Assembly: GCF_002865645.1 (NCBI RefSeq)
Contig: NW_020194625.1
Span: 62,001-126,000 of the forward strand
Reading direction: 5' to 3'
DNA: 64,000 bases
From: Hyaloscypha bicolor E
Lineage: Eukaryota; Ascomycota; Leotiomycetes; Helotiales; Hyaloscyphaceae
Under the pieces are notes generated by a model. That model worked only from the letters and a program-made list of their open reading frames with translations, was not told where the DNA came from and did not search any database. The first letter of the stretch is position 1. Every line of letters begins with the position of its first letter. A program made the position numbers and the translations under genes. Positions 37,301 to 50,300 of this stretch are shown piece by piece.

Positions 37301-37762
37301 CTTTCTTAGTATGCTTTGGGAGCGGGGTACTATTAAGGGAAGATATCTGGGGAACCGGAGGGTTACTTGAAATAATAATTAGAGTGCCAGATACTGGATC
37401 CCTCTCGATTTCGGGTTCAGGGGCGTTTATAGATACTATAGCTTGCTTTTTGGGTCTCTTCCGCTATTATACGAGCAATTGGGACGCGTTAAATTCGGCC
37501 AGCGTGTTTTTGTTAGAACGGAGTGCCTGTTTCGGAGATTTCTCAGGAGAAGGTGCTCTGGCTTGCAGGCGCTTGAAGGATCTTGCGGGAGGCATGGCAA
37601 GCTTCGATTTTGCACTGTTGCAGATGAATTGATAAAGTGGTTGTGGAGTAATTACAAAAATTGGAAATGTATGGTTGGTGATCGTTCTCTCCAGACGCGA
37701 TTTCCAAAGCTCGGTAAAAAAAAAATGGTGTTTTAAAGCTACTGTAGTTTCGCACATCGCTG
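34318..37762 (-). mobile_element. DNA transposon with TIRs, 3445 bp
   Basis: The left end (34318) and the right end (37762) are inverted copies beginning CAGC(G/A)AT, sharing a long core (gctttaaaacaccatt, then accgagctttggaaatcgcgtct). The core matches over about 65 bp, with a 4-bp deletion at left, and weaker similarity extends further in. TA lies outside both ends. A minus-strand gene starts just inside the right TIR. A plus-strand stretch at about 34490-34870 looks like a reverse-transcriptase fragment (VLVPKPG..., AFGIIINRLILY) and may be a foreign insertion. Confidence 0.6.
36985..37595 (-). pseudogene. N-terminal part of a transposon protein
   Basis: The ATG at 37595-37593 opens MPPARSFKRLQARAPSPEK, a basic, Ser/Pro-rich start that is well preserved. 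Further in, PPVPQISSL and LFDPLIKQEAPYN are readable, with stops only where RIP would create TAA/TAG. Mutation density rises away from the start, and the frame is lost past about 36985. Its position just inside the right TIR suggests the transposase, but no DDE or HTH motif was identified. The family is unknown. Confidence 0.4.
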
Positions 37763-38162
37763 TAATCTCGTTCTATCTAGTTGCATTACCCGCAGCCCTC
37801 CATACATGAAACCTTGCTGGAAGAACCCAGAGCCTCTGATTTACCTCACCGATCATTATTGAGCTTGAGGCATCGCTGTCACGAAGATAAACTCAATCCA
37901 ACTCAACGAGTATCAGGTCGCATCAATCAGGCTCCCACCGCTCACAAACTGCTGCAACATGCGTCTCCTGAACGCCTCAACGCTCACGCTTCATGAGTTC
38001 CTTGGAAGCGAGATTCCAAAATATGCGATTCTGTCTCATCGGTGGGAGAACACTGAAGTCACGTTTCAGGACTTGAAGGATGGTACAGGCCCTGGCATGG
38101 CGAGCTGGAGCAAAGTGACAGGGTGCTGTGCCCAGGCTCTCTTGGATGGTTGGGAATACCTT

Positions 38163-38363
38163 GTGAGCGATTTCCCCATACCTCTTTGAGTGTGAAAGCT
38201 TGTGTGTTTCTTCCGGGTAAACATCGGGTGCAAGGAGCAGATCAGAGATAGTCTGTGGTTTCTAATGCTTGACTGCTAAAATTCTGTACTGAGAAGCCTG
38301 TCTATTCTCTTCTTGGCTTTCGCCGGTTCTCGATTGATAATATTTGAGCTAATCACGATGTAG
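38163..38363 (+). other. Intron of the HET gene
   Basis: Donor GTGAGC after GWEYL, acceptor GATGTAG before WIDSCC, with a gctaatc branch-like box 14 bases upstream. Splicing joins the two conserved HET blocks in frame. At 201 bp it is long for a fungal intron. Confidence 0.75.
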
Positions 38364-39144
38364 TGGATTGATTCGTGCTGCATAGATAAGTCGGGCAGTG
38401 CCGAGCTTTCAGAGACCATCAACTCCATGTTCGCATGGTATCAACGAGCAGAAGTATGCTATGCATACCTGTCGGATGTTTCCCCTGCAACTGAAGATTC
38501 TCGAGCCAAATATTTTGCAATTCAGAACAGCAAGTGGTTTACCAGAGGTTGGACACTTCAGGAACTTCTCGCGCCGTATTATGTCGATTTCTTCGATCAA
38601 AGTTGGACTTGGATCGGGAGCAAGTCATGCTTAGAACCTCTTATAAGCGAGGCAACAAAGATAACAGACTTATGGGACCACCAGAGCGCAAGCGTAGCTC
38701 AAAAAATGTCTTGGGCGTCGAGCAGAGAGACAACAAGAATCGAAGACAGGGCCCATTCCCTCCTCGGTCTATTCGGTGTACATATGCCCCCACTATATGG
38801 AGAACGAGTGAATGCCTTCATCAGACTTCAACTGGAAATACTTAGCAAAACGGATGATGATTCGATATTAGCTTGGAATGGACCTGTTCCATACGGGCAT
38901 TCCGGATGACTCGCGCCATCGCCGAAGATTTCGAGGATTCCTTTGAAATTACCAAAGATATATTGGACCCGGATCGACCTCCTTATAGCATGACTGGCAA
39001 GGGTCTTTGCGCACATTTTGTATTGGCGCCAAGCGAACGAAGTCATCTATCTAGCGTGCGTGGATCGAATTTTCTAGCACCGCTGAACTGTACGTGGAAG
39101 GATAAAAAAACGGAGCTGTTGATCGTCAGGCCGTGATTGCGTTA

Positions 39145-39587
39145 CGAAGACAACGGCATAAAGTATCGGGAATACAGGCCATTGGGAGACTTTTAGGCTC
39201 TCCGGCGTTCAGATTAAGGTGGTAAACTCGCTATAAAGCCCTATATTTCTAGGCCCTTCCCCTAAAAGCGGAATTTACGCCTTCGACAAGAGCTACCACA
39301 CCTTTTCAGGACCTCCCCCTGTACTTACAAGGAGGTCTTCGCTAAGGAGGCCTATAATAGTTGCTTGTTTAGCGTCCGAGCGCTATAGTTGCTCTACCAA
39401 TAGCGCTATAACCCTAGAAGATCTACTTATCCCTTGCGAATGTCTTATAGCGCCTCTTTATGTCGATTTATGGAACACTACCTAGATTATAGGGGCTTAT
39501 AGCGGGCGTCTGCCCTAAATTCGCACCCTGTAGAGCACCAAGGGTCCCAATGCCCTGTATTCCCGATACTTTATGCCGTTGTCTTCG
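39145..39587. mobile_element. TA-flanked MITE, 443 bp, inside the HET gene
   Basis: Ends CGAAGACAACGGCATAAAG are inverted copies matching over about 43 bp with one mismatch. TA flanks both sides (39143-39144 and 39588-39589), fitting a Tc1/mariner-type element. It has no coding capacity and no RIP damage, so it is recent or single-copy. It separates the KTELL part of the HET protein from the DLTWCRGEE part. Confidence 0.85.
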
Positions 39588-40183
39588 TACATATGTACGT
39601 CTCGGAATTTGACCTAACCTGGTGTCGGGGGGAAGAACTGGTAAGATTTCAAGTTAATCGGAAAACCAATCGGTGGATCAAGAAGCAAGAAGCAACGATC
39701 CTGTACGTGCCACAGGTCTTGGCCAGGCCAATCGTCCCTAGAAGCTATTAAGGGGTTCTAGTTGTCGCAGACTCTCTGTCTGGTATCGGCTTTGCTGCCA
39801 AAAAGAGGTCAGTGAGGAATTCGTCAGTCGAGTGGAATCGGGACGATGATAGCAATTTTTTATATCGATTTAATGAGAACGATTCACGTGCTTCGATCAC
39901 CTTCGAGAATCAGTACTCCCAGAAATTGGGAGTAGAGTTTGGAATCTCAAAAGGCTGCCTTTGGATTAATGTAGTGGCCTTGGAGCATATCATGGATTTG
40001 GCTCCGTGGGCAAGGCAATTACTCATTGGCCGTGATAGGGTTTCATGTCTATTTCTTCATGGATCGATAAACGCGAGGCTGAAGATTGGAACAAAAGATT
40101 TCGAAAGAGTGGCAGAAGTGGTATTTGATCCGGAGGGAAACCTTCGGTGGCCTGTTCACACACCTTTTGCCGGGATAGAGTAG

Positions 40184-41139
40184 ATCAGGCACCTCAAGAT
40201 CAAAGTCATTTTGTGCTGGAGTTAGAAAGCAAATAGACTGTTCGAACCCTCCTACCAAAATCCTTTTTCTAAATAGCCACACTCTCTTTTCCAATGGCAT
40301 ATGAGCATTATGGCATTATAAGCGGCAGTGGCTACTAAGTAATGCCGGCCGCAACTCAATTCACTCGTTTATTCTATAAACTCGTTAAATTTGTGCAACC
40401 CTTTACCTTCGATATTAAGTACACGAGAAATTAAGTCGGTTACATATTAAATGCTACCTAAGCTACCTAAGACAGTAAAAGTACCATAACTAGAAGCTAA
40501 AAATGTCACAATATTCTTTGAGATTAGTGAGTGGTTAGAATTAAGTCGTGCTAGGAGGGGGCGAGGTTTGGGGCCACTACAGTAATCAAGGGATCAATTC
40601 TCGTACATATTTGAAGCTTGTAAAAAGGACACCTTAATAATACGCAGGCCTAGTTCAAGTGACATGATTGAGTACCATACGCTTAGCTATATTTGGTTAA
40701 ATTACGCCGGGGGCACCCCTGGTCAAGAGCGAGGTACCTAGTAAAAGTTCCGGCAGCTGCACAAAAGGGGACGCCGGTTTTGCAAGCAAATGTACCGTAT
40801 CTCCATCAATGGACTCTTCGTCATTGTAGCCGCACGCTGATCTGTTATTCTCTATGCTATTACCAGGTGTTCGTAGTAATTTGTTTGAAAGTAGAGCAGG
40901 ATTACTGCACGATTCAACTGCCCATTGACTGCCAGAGCTTGGATCTTTATGACCCAGTCCGGCTAGCGTGGTCCAGTTCCTGGTATAGCTCTGTAATGTA
41001 TCCAGTAGAGATAAGAGTATGCGTAATGCTCTTCCACATCGAAAGGAGATCTTTGCAATTTAGGTTTTTAGCAATCCAAGGAGGGGTATCAAAACTATCT
41101 TCCTGCATTCTGGAGGTTATTGAAAAGAAAGGAAAGTAA
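40184..41139. other. Island without a supported gene
   Basis: Base composition is moderate. A frame at 40693-41139 lacks an ATG at its start, shows no motif, and takes its stop codon from the TAA at the edge of the next MITE, so I do not call it a gene. Confidence 0.5.
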
Positions 41140-41406
41140 CGAGCCTGGTGCCAACTAGTCTGTGGATTTTAGCGAGATTTTCAGGCCTCGCAAAACATAA
41201 ATCGCGATATTTAACTAAGTTATATTCGATAACCACAAACTGTAATCCATTAAAATATCGAGGGATATGATTACAAGAAGTGAATATTGATTTCTTTATA
41301 GTAATTTATTTTATTATAGTTTATTTGCAAAAGTCGAGGTTTTGCTTCAGTGATTATTTGGTCGCTAAAGGCCCTGTAATCCACAGACTAGTGGGCACCA
41401 GGCTCG
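41140..41406. mobile_element. Harbinger/Tourist-like MITE, 267 bp
   Basis: Inverted ends CGAGCCTGGTGCC(A/C)ACTAG continue through tctgtggatt, about 30 bp, then diverge by an insertion before agcga. TAA lies on both sides (41137-41139 and 41407-41409), as for PIF/Harbinger elements, whose target duplication is three bases. The interior is AT-rich and non-coding. A TA duplication with one extra matching base is the alternative. Confidence 0.7.
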
Positions 41407-41450
41407 TAAAGCCTCGCGATAGTAGACTCGTGTTTCTTGTAGGGGGCCTC

Positions 41451-41491
41451 CTAGTAAAATAAAAAGGCAGCCCTATTTTACTAAGCTTCAA
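41451..41491. repeat. Small hairpin
   Basis: Ten-base arms tagtaaaata and tattttacta enclose a short aaaggcagccc loop region, at the border between the less mutated island and the AT-rich block. Confidence 0.5.
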
Positions 41492-42164
41492 AAATAGCTA
41501 TTATCTCAAGGGATAATTTTGAAATGCCCAAATCAAGATTTATTTATATATATTAGAAAAGCTAAAATAAATATTATTTTTATATTATTTTATTAATAGC
41601 TTAATAAAAATATAATCCTGAATTTATTTTAGGTTTTTAATTATTACAAATTTTTAATTTATTAGTTTTATTAGTTTAATAAAGGATTTTATTTAAAATT
41701 CTATTAAAAAAACAAGTTTTTATATTTTATTAAATTCTTTATTAATAATTCTAATTTTTATTTAATATAAAAAATATTTCCTTAATTATAAAATTCCTAT
41801 TAATTTAATTTATATAAAAATATTAATTTTAGAATTCTTATATTTTATATAACTTAATTTAGCCTTATTATTATTTTAATTGCTTTTTCTTAATTAAAGA
41901 ACTTAAGTTTTTTATTTTTTTATTTTTATAAAATTATTTAAAAAAGAATTACTAATCTAATTCTTATAATAAGTAACTTACTTAATAGACTTTATTATAT
42001 AATATATAAGAATATTATAAGAATATTAAACTATATTTTCTTTATAAGCTTATTAAATAACTTATACTTTTTAAATAAATTTAGCTAATATTATATATAA
42101 CTAATTCTTTTAATAAAACTCGGGAATTTAGAAATTCTTACTTTAAATTTATATAACTTTAAAA

Positions 42165-42710
42165 GAAAAATATAATTTAAAGACTTTATTTTTTTTTATA
42201 AGTTTTTTTTACTAATATCTTTTATAAAATACTAATATTAAAAATTAGAAATATATATTATTCGAATATTAAAATCGGCTTTTTAATATATTTTAATTAT
42301 AATTTTATTAAAACTTACTTTTATTTAATATTATATAACTTTATAATACTTTAATTAAATTTAAAAAGAAAATAATATTTAAAGCTCTTATTATTATTAT
42401 TTTAATTTCTTTTATTAGCTTCTTTAATAGAGGTCTAATATTAAAATTTAAAGTAATAAATATATTATTTAAATTTATAAATTATATTAATAATTATATT
42501 TATAAATTATATACTAATTAAAACTTATTTGAAATATATATTAAAGAAAAATAAAATTTAAAGTACTTATTATTATTATTTTAATTTCTTTTATTAGCTT
42601 TTTTAATAAATATCTAATATTAAAAATCAAAGCTATATATTATTTGAATTCTAAAATTATATTTATAACTTATATATTAATTAAAACTTATTTAAAATAT
42701 ATATTAGAAA
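42165..42710. repeat. RIP-mutated tandem repeat, about 180 bp, three copies
   Basis: Copies starting near 42165, 42358 and 42541 share aatttaaag...ttattattattatttt, the string ctaatattaaaa and an attaaaactta(t/c)tt end. Divergence is high. It looks like an old satellite or a triplicated element segment within otherwise featureless AT-rich DNA (41500-43110). Confidence 0.5.
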
Positions 42711-45461
42711 TAGAGAGGTTTTTAAAGAAATATATAATTATAAATTTTTTCTTTAATAAAAATAAATAAATTCAAATAATAGTTTATAATATATATATAT
42801 ATATTTATATTTTCTTATAAATAATTAAAAAAATAATTAAAAAAATAAGTATTATATATAATTTCATTAAAATATTTAGCTAATAAATTTTAATTAATTC
42901 TAATATATTTAAAAAGAATTAATAAGTAAAATATTAGATTTAGCTAAAATAAATATTTTAGTTTTATATTTAATTCTTTTTCTTTTAATTCACTTTTAAA
43001 TATAATAATTAATAAATTTATAAATATAAAATTATATTTTAAGAAATAATTATTATTATTAGAATATAAATTTAGATTATTATAAGCTAATAATAATATA
43101 TTTATATTAAATAATAATAAAATATAATTTCTTTTTAGAAAGCATTAATAAAAGTAATAAATTTATATAATATATTTTTTATTATTTAAAAAAGAAATTT
43201 ATTAATAATATAATTATATAATTTTACTTTTTATATATTATTTAATTAATAATTAGTTCTTATTAAACTTAATATATTTAGAAATTATATATTAATATTA
43301 TAATATTATAATTCTTATTTCTAGATATTAATTATTTTATTAATTTATATATTAAGTATTTCATATATATTATTAATAAACTAATACTAATTAGATTATA
43401 TATATGAATTAAAAAAGATTTAGTTAATTAAAAAGTATTTAGTAATTTAAAATAAGCAAATTTACTTCTAATTAAAGAAAACAATTACTTTTAATTCCGG
43501 AAAAGTATTTAATAGCCTAAAAAAAATATTAGCTCTTATTAATTAAGATGCAATTAGCTATTTAATTAATTAATTAATTATTTAACTTTTATTATTTTTC
43601 AAAACTAACTTTATTTAACCTTAAAACTATTTTCTTAGTAATTATTCTTTTTACTTATATAATACCCGAATTTATAAAATTCTTTTTCCGGAAAATATAT
43701 ACTTTATATATACCCTTAAAGCTTTTCAATTATAACTTCGACTTTATTATTAAGTTAAATTCCTCGAGCTTTAGATTCTTTTAAAATTATAATATTTTAT
43801 TTCCTAACTTCTTTATTATAAATAAAATATTTAAGTACGAAATATTTATTTTAACTAATACTTTTATTATTAAACTATTTTTATAAACCTAATATAAATT
43901 ATCTCATTTTTAAATATCTCTTATTTTAAATTATATATATATATACTAGTAAATAACTAAACTTAATTTAATATAAATAATAATAAAAAAAGAAACTAAT
44001 TAAGAAATAAAAAAAATAAAATTAATACTATTAATATTATAAAAATAAATCTTCTAGAATATCTAAATACTAAACTATATTAATATATCTTATATAAAAT
44101 ATTTAATAGGAACTTATAAGGTTTATTTAAAAATAACTTTAAGAACCTTTATAATATAATTTTTAATTAATACAATTATATTAAATTATAAGGCTTTTAA
44201 AAAATGCCTTTAATATAATAATATTATTTAAAAAGAATTATATATATTTAAAATAAAGGTAATATTATTAAAATAATCTAATTAAAATAAATCTTTTAAA
44301 GAAATCCATTATTTTAATTTATTTTACTTTAAAAAGAATTAAATAAAAGAAAATCAAGTATTTTTAATTTATTAATTAATTAAATTAAAGCATTTATTTG
44401 CTTTTATTTTTATTATTATTATAATTACTAAGCTTAAAGATTCCTTAATTAATACTTATTATCTTAGCTAAAAAGCTTATAAAAAAATAAAAAAATAAAA
44501 TTTTAAAATATAAAAATATAATAGAACTAATAATAATTTTAATTATAAACTTATTATTTTTCTTAATATTTACTAATATATAAAGCTTTTATAAAAGGTA
44601 TTAATAAAAGATATTAATAAAAGGTATTAATAAAAGCTTTTCTTATTATATTAAAGAAACTAGTATAAAATTACTTTTATAATAACTAGCTCTTTTAATA
44701 TATATATAAAGGCTTATATAAATATTTATAGCTTTTTTAAAAGTATTATATTTTACTATTTTACTAATAAATTTAGTATTATATAACTATAATAATATAT
44801 ATAGCTAGCTAGTATTTAAAATACTAAAGCTTTTATATTTAGAGCTTTTTTCCTTAGTTTAGAATCCTCGAATTAAAAGCTATTTTATTTTATTTTCCAA
44901 GCCTAGAAATCCGGTTTTATAATAAAAAGCTTCGGTTTCTAATATTAAAATTTAGATAAATTAAATACTATTACTTTAATAATTATAAGAATTAAATATT
45001 CTAAAAAAAAACAATATTTAAGCTTATTTGATTATTAATTAATAACTTATATTAATTAAAATATAGCCTTATTTTTACTTTATAAAATACTAAATTCTTA
45101 TATAATAAAATTATTATTTTTTATTAAGGCTTATTAATATACTAATATATAGTTTTAATTTTTTCTTCTAATTTTAACTAGCTTATTAATAAGCTTTAAT
45201 TATTTATTTTTACTTATAAGTAAAAGTAATAAATTAATATTAAAATCTGTTTTATTAATTAATAATATTATTTATAAAATTCTCTAAATTATTATTTATT
45301 CGGAAATTATTAAAATAAATTTAGTTATAACTTTAGAACTCGTAATAATTACTTTAAGCCTTATAATTATAATAATTATATTTTAAAGTTATATTTTATA
45401 TATAAAGAACCCGAATACTATTTTTAAAAACATATATTAAAGAAATAAAAGGCTAAGAATA

Positions 45462-46696
45462 ACCGAGATCCAAGGTCAACGCACGCCCAAGGTCAATGCA
45501 CGCTCAAGTTTACCCGAATACTCGATATTAAATACTTAATTATTAAATAATTACTAATTGGAAAAATAAATTTCTTTAAGTTCTGTAAAGAGAAGAAGCC
45601 AAAGATTTAATATATAATTTTTCTTAATTAATCTTCAATTTTTAATAACCTTAAACTTAGCTTTTATTAAAATATTAAAAAACTTAATAATTTTAATTTA
45701 ATATTTAATAATTATATCTATATAAGTTCTTTAAAGTTAATATTAGTAAGAATGCTTCATTATATATAGAAGTATAAGTATATAATATAAAAAGTTTATA
45801 TTATTATATATTACTTATAAAATTTTACTTTTAACTTAAATTTTTAAATAAAATATTAAAAATTCTTAAAAGAAGCTTAAATTAAGAAATAATTAAAGAA
45901 TTATATAATAAAAGCTTTCTTATATAAAACTTACTCAAAATGGTTATATTTCTTATATTAAATACTTATATAATTTGTAATTTATTATAATATAATTTAA
46001 TAATATAAATAATTAATTTCTGCTTTTAAATATTATTATATATTCATTTGTATTTAATATATTCTTTATTTTATATTCTTTACTTTATATAATATTATAA
46101 TATTATAAGAAAAAATAATTAAAAATACTTTTATTTATCTTTAATTTAATTATTTTTAATAAAAAAGAATATGTTTTTAAATAAAATATAAAATATATTT
46201 TATTTATTTATTAAAATAAATATTTCTTTTATGTAATTTAAAAGCATAATATATTTAAACGTTTTTATTAAAACTTTTAATAAATAATACTATTCTTTTA
46301 TTAATAATAATATTTTTAAAAAAACTTAAAACTTTAAATAAATTATATTATTATATTAATATTTTTAAAAAAACTTTTAATTAGAACTGTTTTCTATAAT
46401 ATATTATTAATATAAGATTAATTACATTTATTATTTTCTTTCCTTTTATATAATTATTTTATAAATATTATATATTATTAATTTTCTGTTTTTAGCTTTA
46501 ATATAAAAGAAGCCTTTTATATAAATTTTAATTTTTTATATTATAATTATCTTTGAAAAATAGTATACTAGTAATATAGAAATTTTAAAGTTAATTAGGT
46601 TATTAGCTCCTCATTTATTAAAGTTCAAAATTCGGGAGTTTTGGTGTAAAATGACCGTGCGTTGACTCTGGTCGTGCGTTGACCTTGGATCTCGGT
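45462..46696. mobile_element. TA-flanked element with AT-rich interior, 1235 bp
   Basis: Ends are ACCGAGATCCAAGGTCAACG and its complement, with TA on both sides (45460-45461, 46697-46698). A motif of 17-18 bp (ccaaggtcaacgcacg) is present twice in tandem within each end. Only about 50 bp at each end are GC-rich and free of RIP; the interior is AT-rich without ORFs. It shares the ACCGA start, TA target and doubled terminal motif with 19573-20880. It sits inside element A, whose homologous sequence is continuous in B. Confidence 0.75.
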
Positions 46697-47055
46697 TACT
46701 TGATTTAAAAGTAAAAACATTTATTAATTTAGATTTCTAAACTTCTAAAAATTTAATAAATACTTTAATAATACTTATATTTAATATATAACTAAAATTA
46801 AAAAAGAAAAAAATAATAAAAGTAATAAAAACAAACTAGTAAATAATACTTTTAAAGCTTTATTAGTAAAATTAAATAAAGAAAAGAAATATTATTTAAA
46901 TTTCTATTTTATTTTAATTAAAAGCTTTTTAGTTACTTTTATTACTTTTGCTTTATTAATAATTATAACTAATATTCTTATAAATAACCTTATTTATCTT
47001 TTTTTATATATTAAATAATAAGTAAAAATTATATTTTAAAGCCTAATAAACTTTT

Positions 47056-47339
47056 TATTAGTTTACTAGTAATATATAGTACTATTATATAGATATGAAA
47101 TACTATTTATATAAGTTAATAAAATTATTATTTAGAAATAAGAATTATAATATTATAGTATTAATATATAATTCCTATATCTATTAAGCCTAATAAGATC
47201 TAGTTTACTAGTTGAATTATTTATAAAACACGAGGTTATATAACTATATCTTATATTTTATATTTTATTACTTATATCCCGTTTCCCGAATCCCGTAATT
47301 ATATATATAATTCTCGAAGAAATAGCTATACTAATACTA
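47056..47339 (+). repeat. 5' direct terminal repeat of element B
   Basis: Pairs with 51431-51716. Differences are largely transitions. Confidence 0.7.
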
Positions 47340-50300
47340 GAATCTTTTCAGAAAACTAGTAATTTTAACTTAATAGGAATTCTTATATAAGTTATTATCT
47401 TATAGAAATACTATAATATTAGAGTTCTTATAAGAGTATTCTCTATTATACTTTAATAAAATAGCAGAAATAATAAAAGGAATTATATCTATATTACTTT
47501 TAGCTTTATTATAGAATTCGAGAACAGATTCAGGTTCGGAGTTATTAGTAATAACCTTAATATTCCCTATATAAAAGGGCTTTATAAAGGTTAAACGGAA
47601 AGTAGTATTATTATATAATAAAACTAGTATATAAGACTTCTTATCTATTATTATAAGTTTATATAACTCATTCTAACTATTAAATTAACTAGTATTTTCT
47701 TTATATTATATAAGAATATCCGAATTTAGGAAATATTTATAGATATTAATAATACTAGAACTATTTCAGGTATTTAAAGTATTCGCGATTTAATATCTAG
47801 TTTAAAGCTTTTGAATTTCTGCTATTACTTTTTTAAATACTATTAATTACTATAATATAATTAGTAATAAGGTATTATATTTAGTTATTTAAGGTAAAGT
47901 ACTATAAACTAAAAGAATTAGGATAATACTATTAGGTCCTATAGAGTTATTAATAGCCTTAAAAGCTATTTGAAATATAATATCTTTACTAATTCTATTA
48001 ATTTTAGTTATAATAATAAAATAAATATATTAAATCAGGCTATAGTAATATTTTATAATTCTAATAGAATTATAAGCTTTTACAAGAATAATTTTAATTT
48101 TAATACCTATAGTATTTGTAAATTAAATAAACTTTTTATTTATAAACTACTTTCTAATATTTGCTATAATCTAATTAGAAGAGCCTAAATAGGTATTAAT
48201 CTAATATTATTTTAGGATATCTCAAATATATAAAATACTAATATTTTATAGCTATTAGTCGGCTTAATATCAGATACCTTTAATAATAATATAGAATATA
48301 AGCTTATTAGAAATATAGAAAATATTAATAATAATAAAGTAATTAAAGCTAATATTATTTCTTAGGTTAAATTTAAATTATTCTAGTAATTATTCGAATT
48401 TCTAGTATTATTTATAGTATTTTATAAGATATTTAAGGGCTTTTATATTAATATTATAGCCTACTTATTCTAGTATATTTCGGAACTTACTAATAAATAA
48501 ATAACTAAAATAATAATATTAATATTATAATTTAATATTTATAAAAAAACAGGAATTATAAATAAAGAATTCGGAAATAAAGCTTTATAATATAGTATGT
48601 TAAAGCAGGAAAAAGTATTCGAAATATTATATTATAAATATATAATATCTAATAAAAGTAATAAAATAATTAGTAAGATTATTAAAATAAACTTCTAGCT
48701 TATTTATATTAGTTAACTAAATAAAAATAAAGTCTTTATAGATATAATATAGAATTATATTTGCCTAATTAGTATTTTTATTATTATAAATCTAATAGAA
48801 GATATAGATCTAATAATAAACTAGATATTAATTTAATTTTTAGTAGTTTTATTAAGTTTAATACTATTATTAGTTTATTATAAAACTTGAAATTAATTAG
48901 AATTAGTAGTTAAGAATCTAGAAGTTCTAGTATTTATTATAATTTCATAAAAATAATAGGTATTATATCTAGAAATACTATTTATTATAAAGATTTAGGT
49001 ATTTTTTATAGCTAGTTCTATTAATAATTTATTAGATTTCAAGATATAATTCTTATTTATTAATTAGTATATAAAAGAAAAGAAATTAAGGTTATTTATA
49101 AGAATATTAGCTATAATTATTAGTATAATAAAAATAGCTAGAAGGCTTTTAACTAAAGTAAAATGAGAATCCAAATACTAATTTTCTATTTTATTTATTA
49201 AGACTAGAAGAGCCTTAAAAGTATTACCTAAATAGTTCTCTCTATTATTATTTTTATTACTTTTATAATATTTTTTTTTCTTTAACTTTAGCTACTAGTT
49301 ATAAATAGCTATTATTAAACTTCTTATTAAATTAATAAAAATTCGAAGCCTTAAATTAATAGAAATTTCGGGTTCTAAATCGAGCTTTTTAGTCTTTTAT
49401 TTCTATAGTATATATTTCTAGAAATAGTATTCGGGTTTTCTATATATAAAATATAACTTATTTAAATAGTTATTATAATTATAGAACTTATAATTATTTA
49501 AATAATTATTTCAGAAACCGCGGATATAACTAGAATTATATTAATAATTTCCGAATAAATAATTATTTAGTTATTTTCTTAAATAATATTATTAATTAGT
49601 AAAAAGAATTTTAGTATTAATCTATTACTTTTTCTTATAAATAGTAATAAATAATTAGAATATATTAATAAGTTAATCGAGATTAGAAAAAGAATTCGAG
49701 ACTATATATTAGTATACTAATATATTTTAATAAGAAATAATAATCTTATTATATAGGAATTCGATATTTTATAAAACAAATACTAGTTTATATTATAATT
49801 TATATAAGTTATTAATTAGTAATTAGATAAGCTTAAATATTTTTTTTTCGGAATACTAAGCTATTATAATTACTATTATAATAGTATTTTATTTATTTAA
49901 GTTTTAATATTAGAAACCAAGGCTTTTAAAAAAGCTATAAATATTTATATAAGCCTTTTTTTATATATATTAAAAGAGCTAATTATTATAAAAGTAATCT
50001 TATACTAGTTCCTTTAATATAATAGGAAAAGCGCTTATTAATACCTTTTATAAAAGCTTTATATATTAGTAAATATCGAGAAAAATAGCAAGTTTTTAGT
50101 TAAAACTATTATTAGTTCTATTATATTTTTATATTTTAATATATATCTTTATTATTTCTCTAATTAGTTTTATAATAAAAAAGCTATTTAAAGAACTATT
50201 TAAAAGTAATAGAGGTAATAGGAATCCGTTATTACTAGCTCTTTATAGTCCGGTATTAGTAAAAGTAATTATAGGTAATAAAAGATTATAAATAATAATT

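Larger units (their letters stand above)
37959..40183 (+). pseudogene. HET-domain incompatibility protein, disrupted
   Basis: The ATG at 37959 follows a typical gcaac leader. Exon 1 (37959-38162, 68 codons) has YAILSHRWENTEVTFQDL. A 201-bp intron (GTGAGC...GATGTAG, 38163-38363) leads to exon 2 with WIDSCCIDKSGSAELSE, FAWYQRAEVCYAYLSDV, FTRGWTLQELLAP, and RIEDRAHSLLGLFGVHMPPLYGE. These are the diagnostic blocks of the HET domain, which triggers programmed cell death on non-self recognition in fungal fusions. A TGA at 38907 ends the frame after 249 codons. Beyond it the protein continues in shifted frames (FEDSFEITKDIL, LAPLNCTWKDKKTELL), is split by a MITE at 39145-39587, and resumes (DLTWCRGEELVRF) with another stop near 39750 and a final frame to 40183. 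It is therefore a pseudogene, though a truncated HET product is possible. Confidence 0.85.

Noticed and set aside
40693..41139. 148-codon open frame
   Set aside because: Starts at TTG rather than ATG, composition is not protein-like, and its stop comes from the MITE target site.
47970..48188. 72-codon frame in element B
   Set aside because: Asn/Ile/Tyr-rich chance frame in AT-rich DNA; the matching part of element A does not preserve it as far as I can see.
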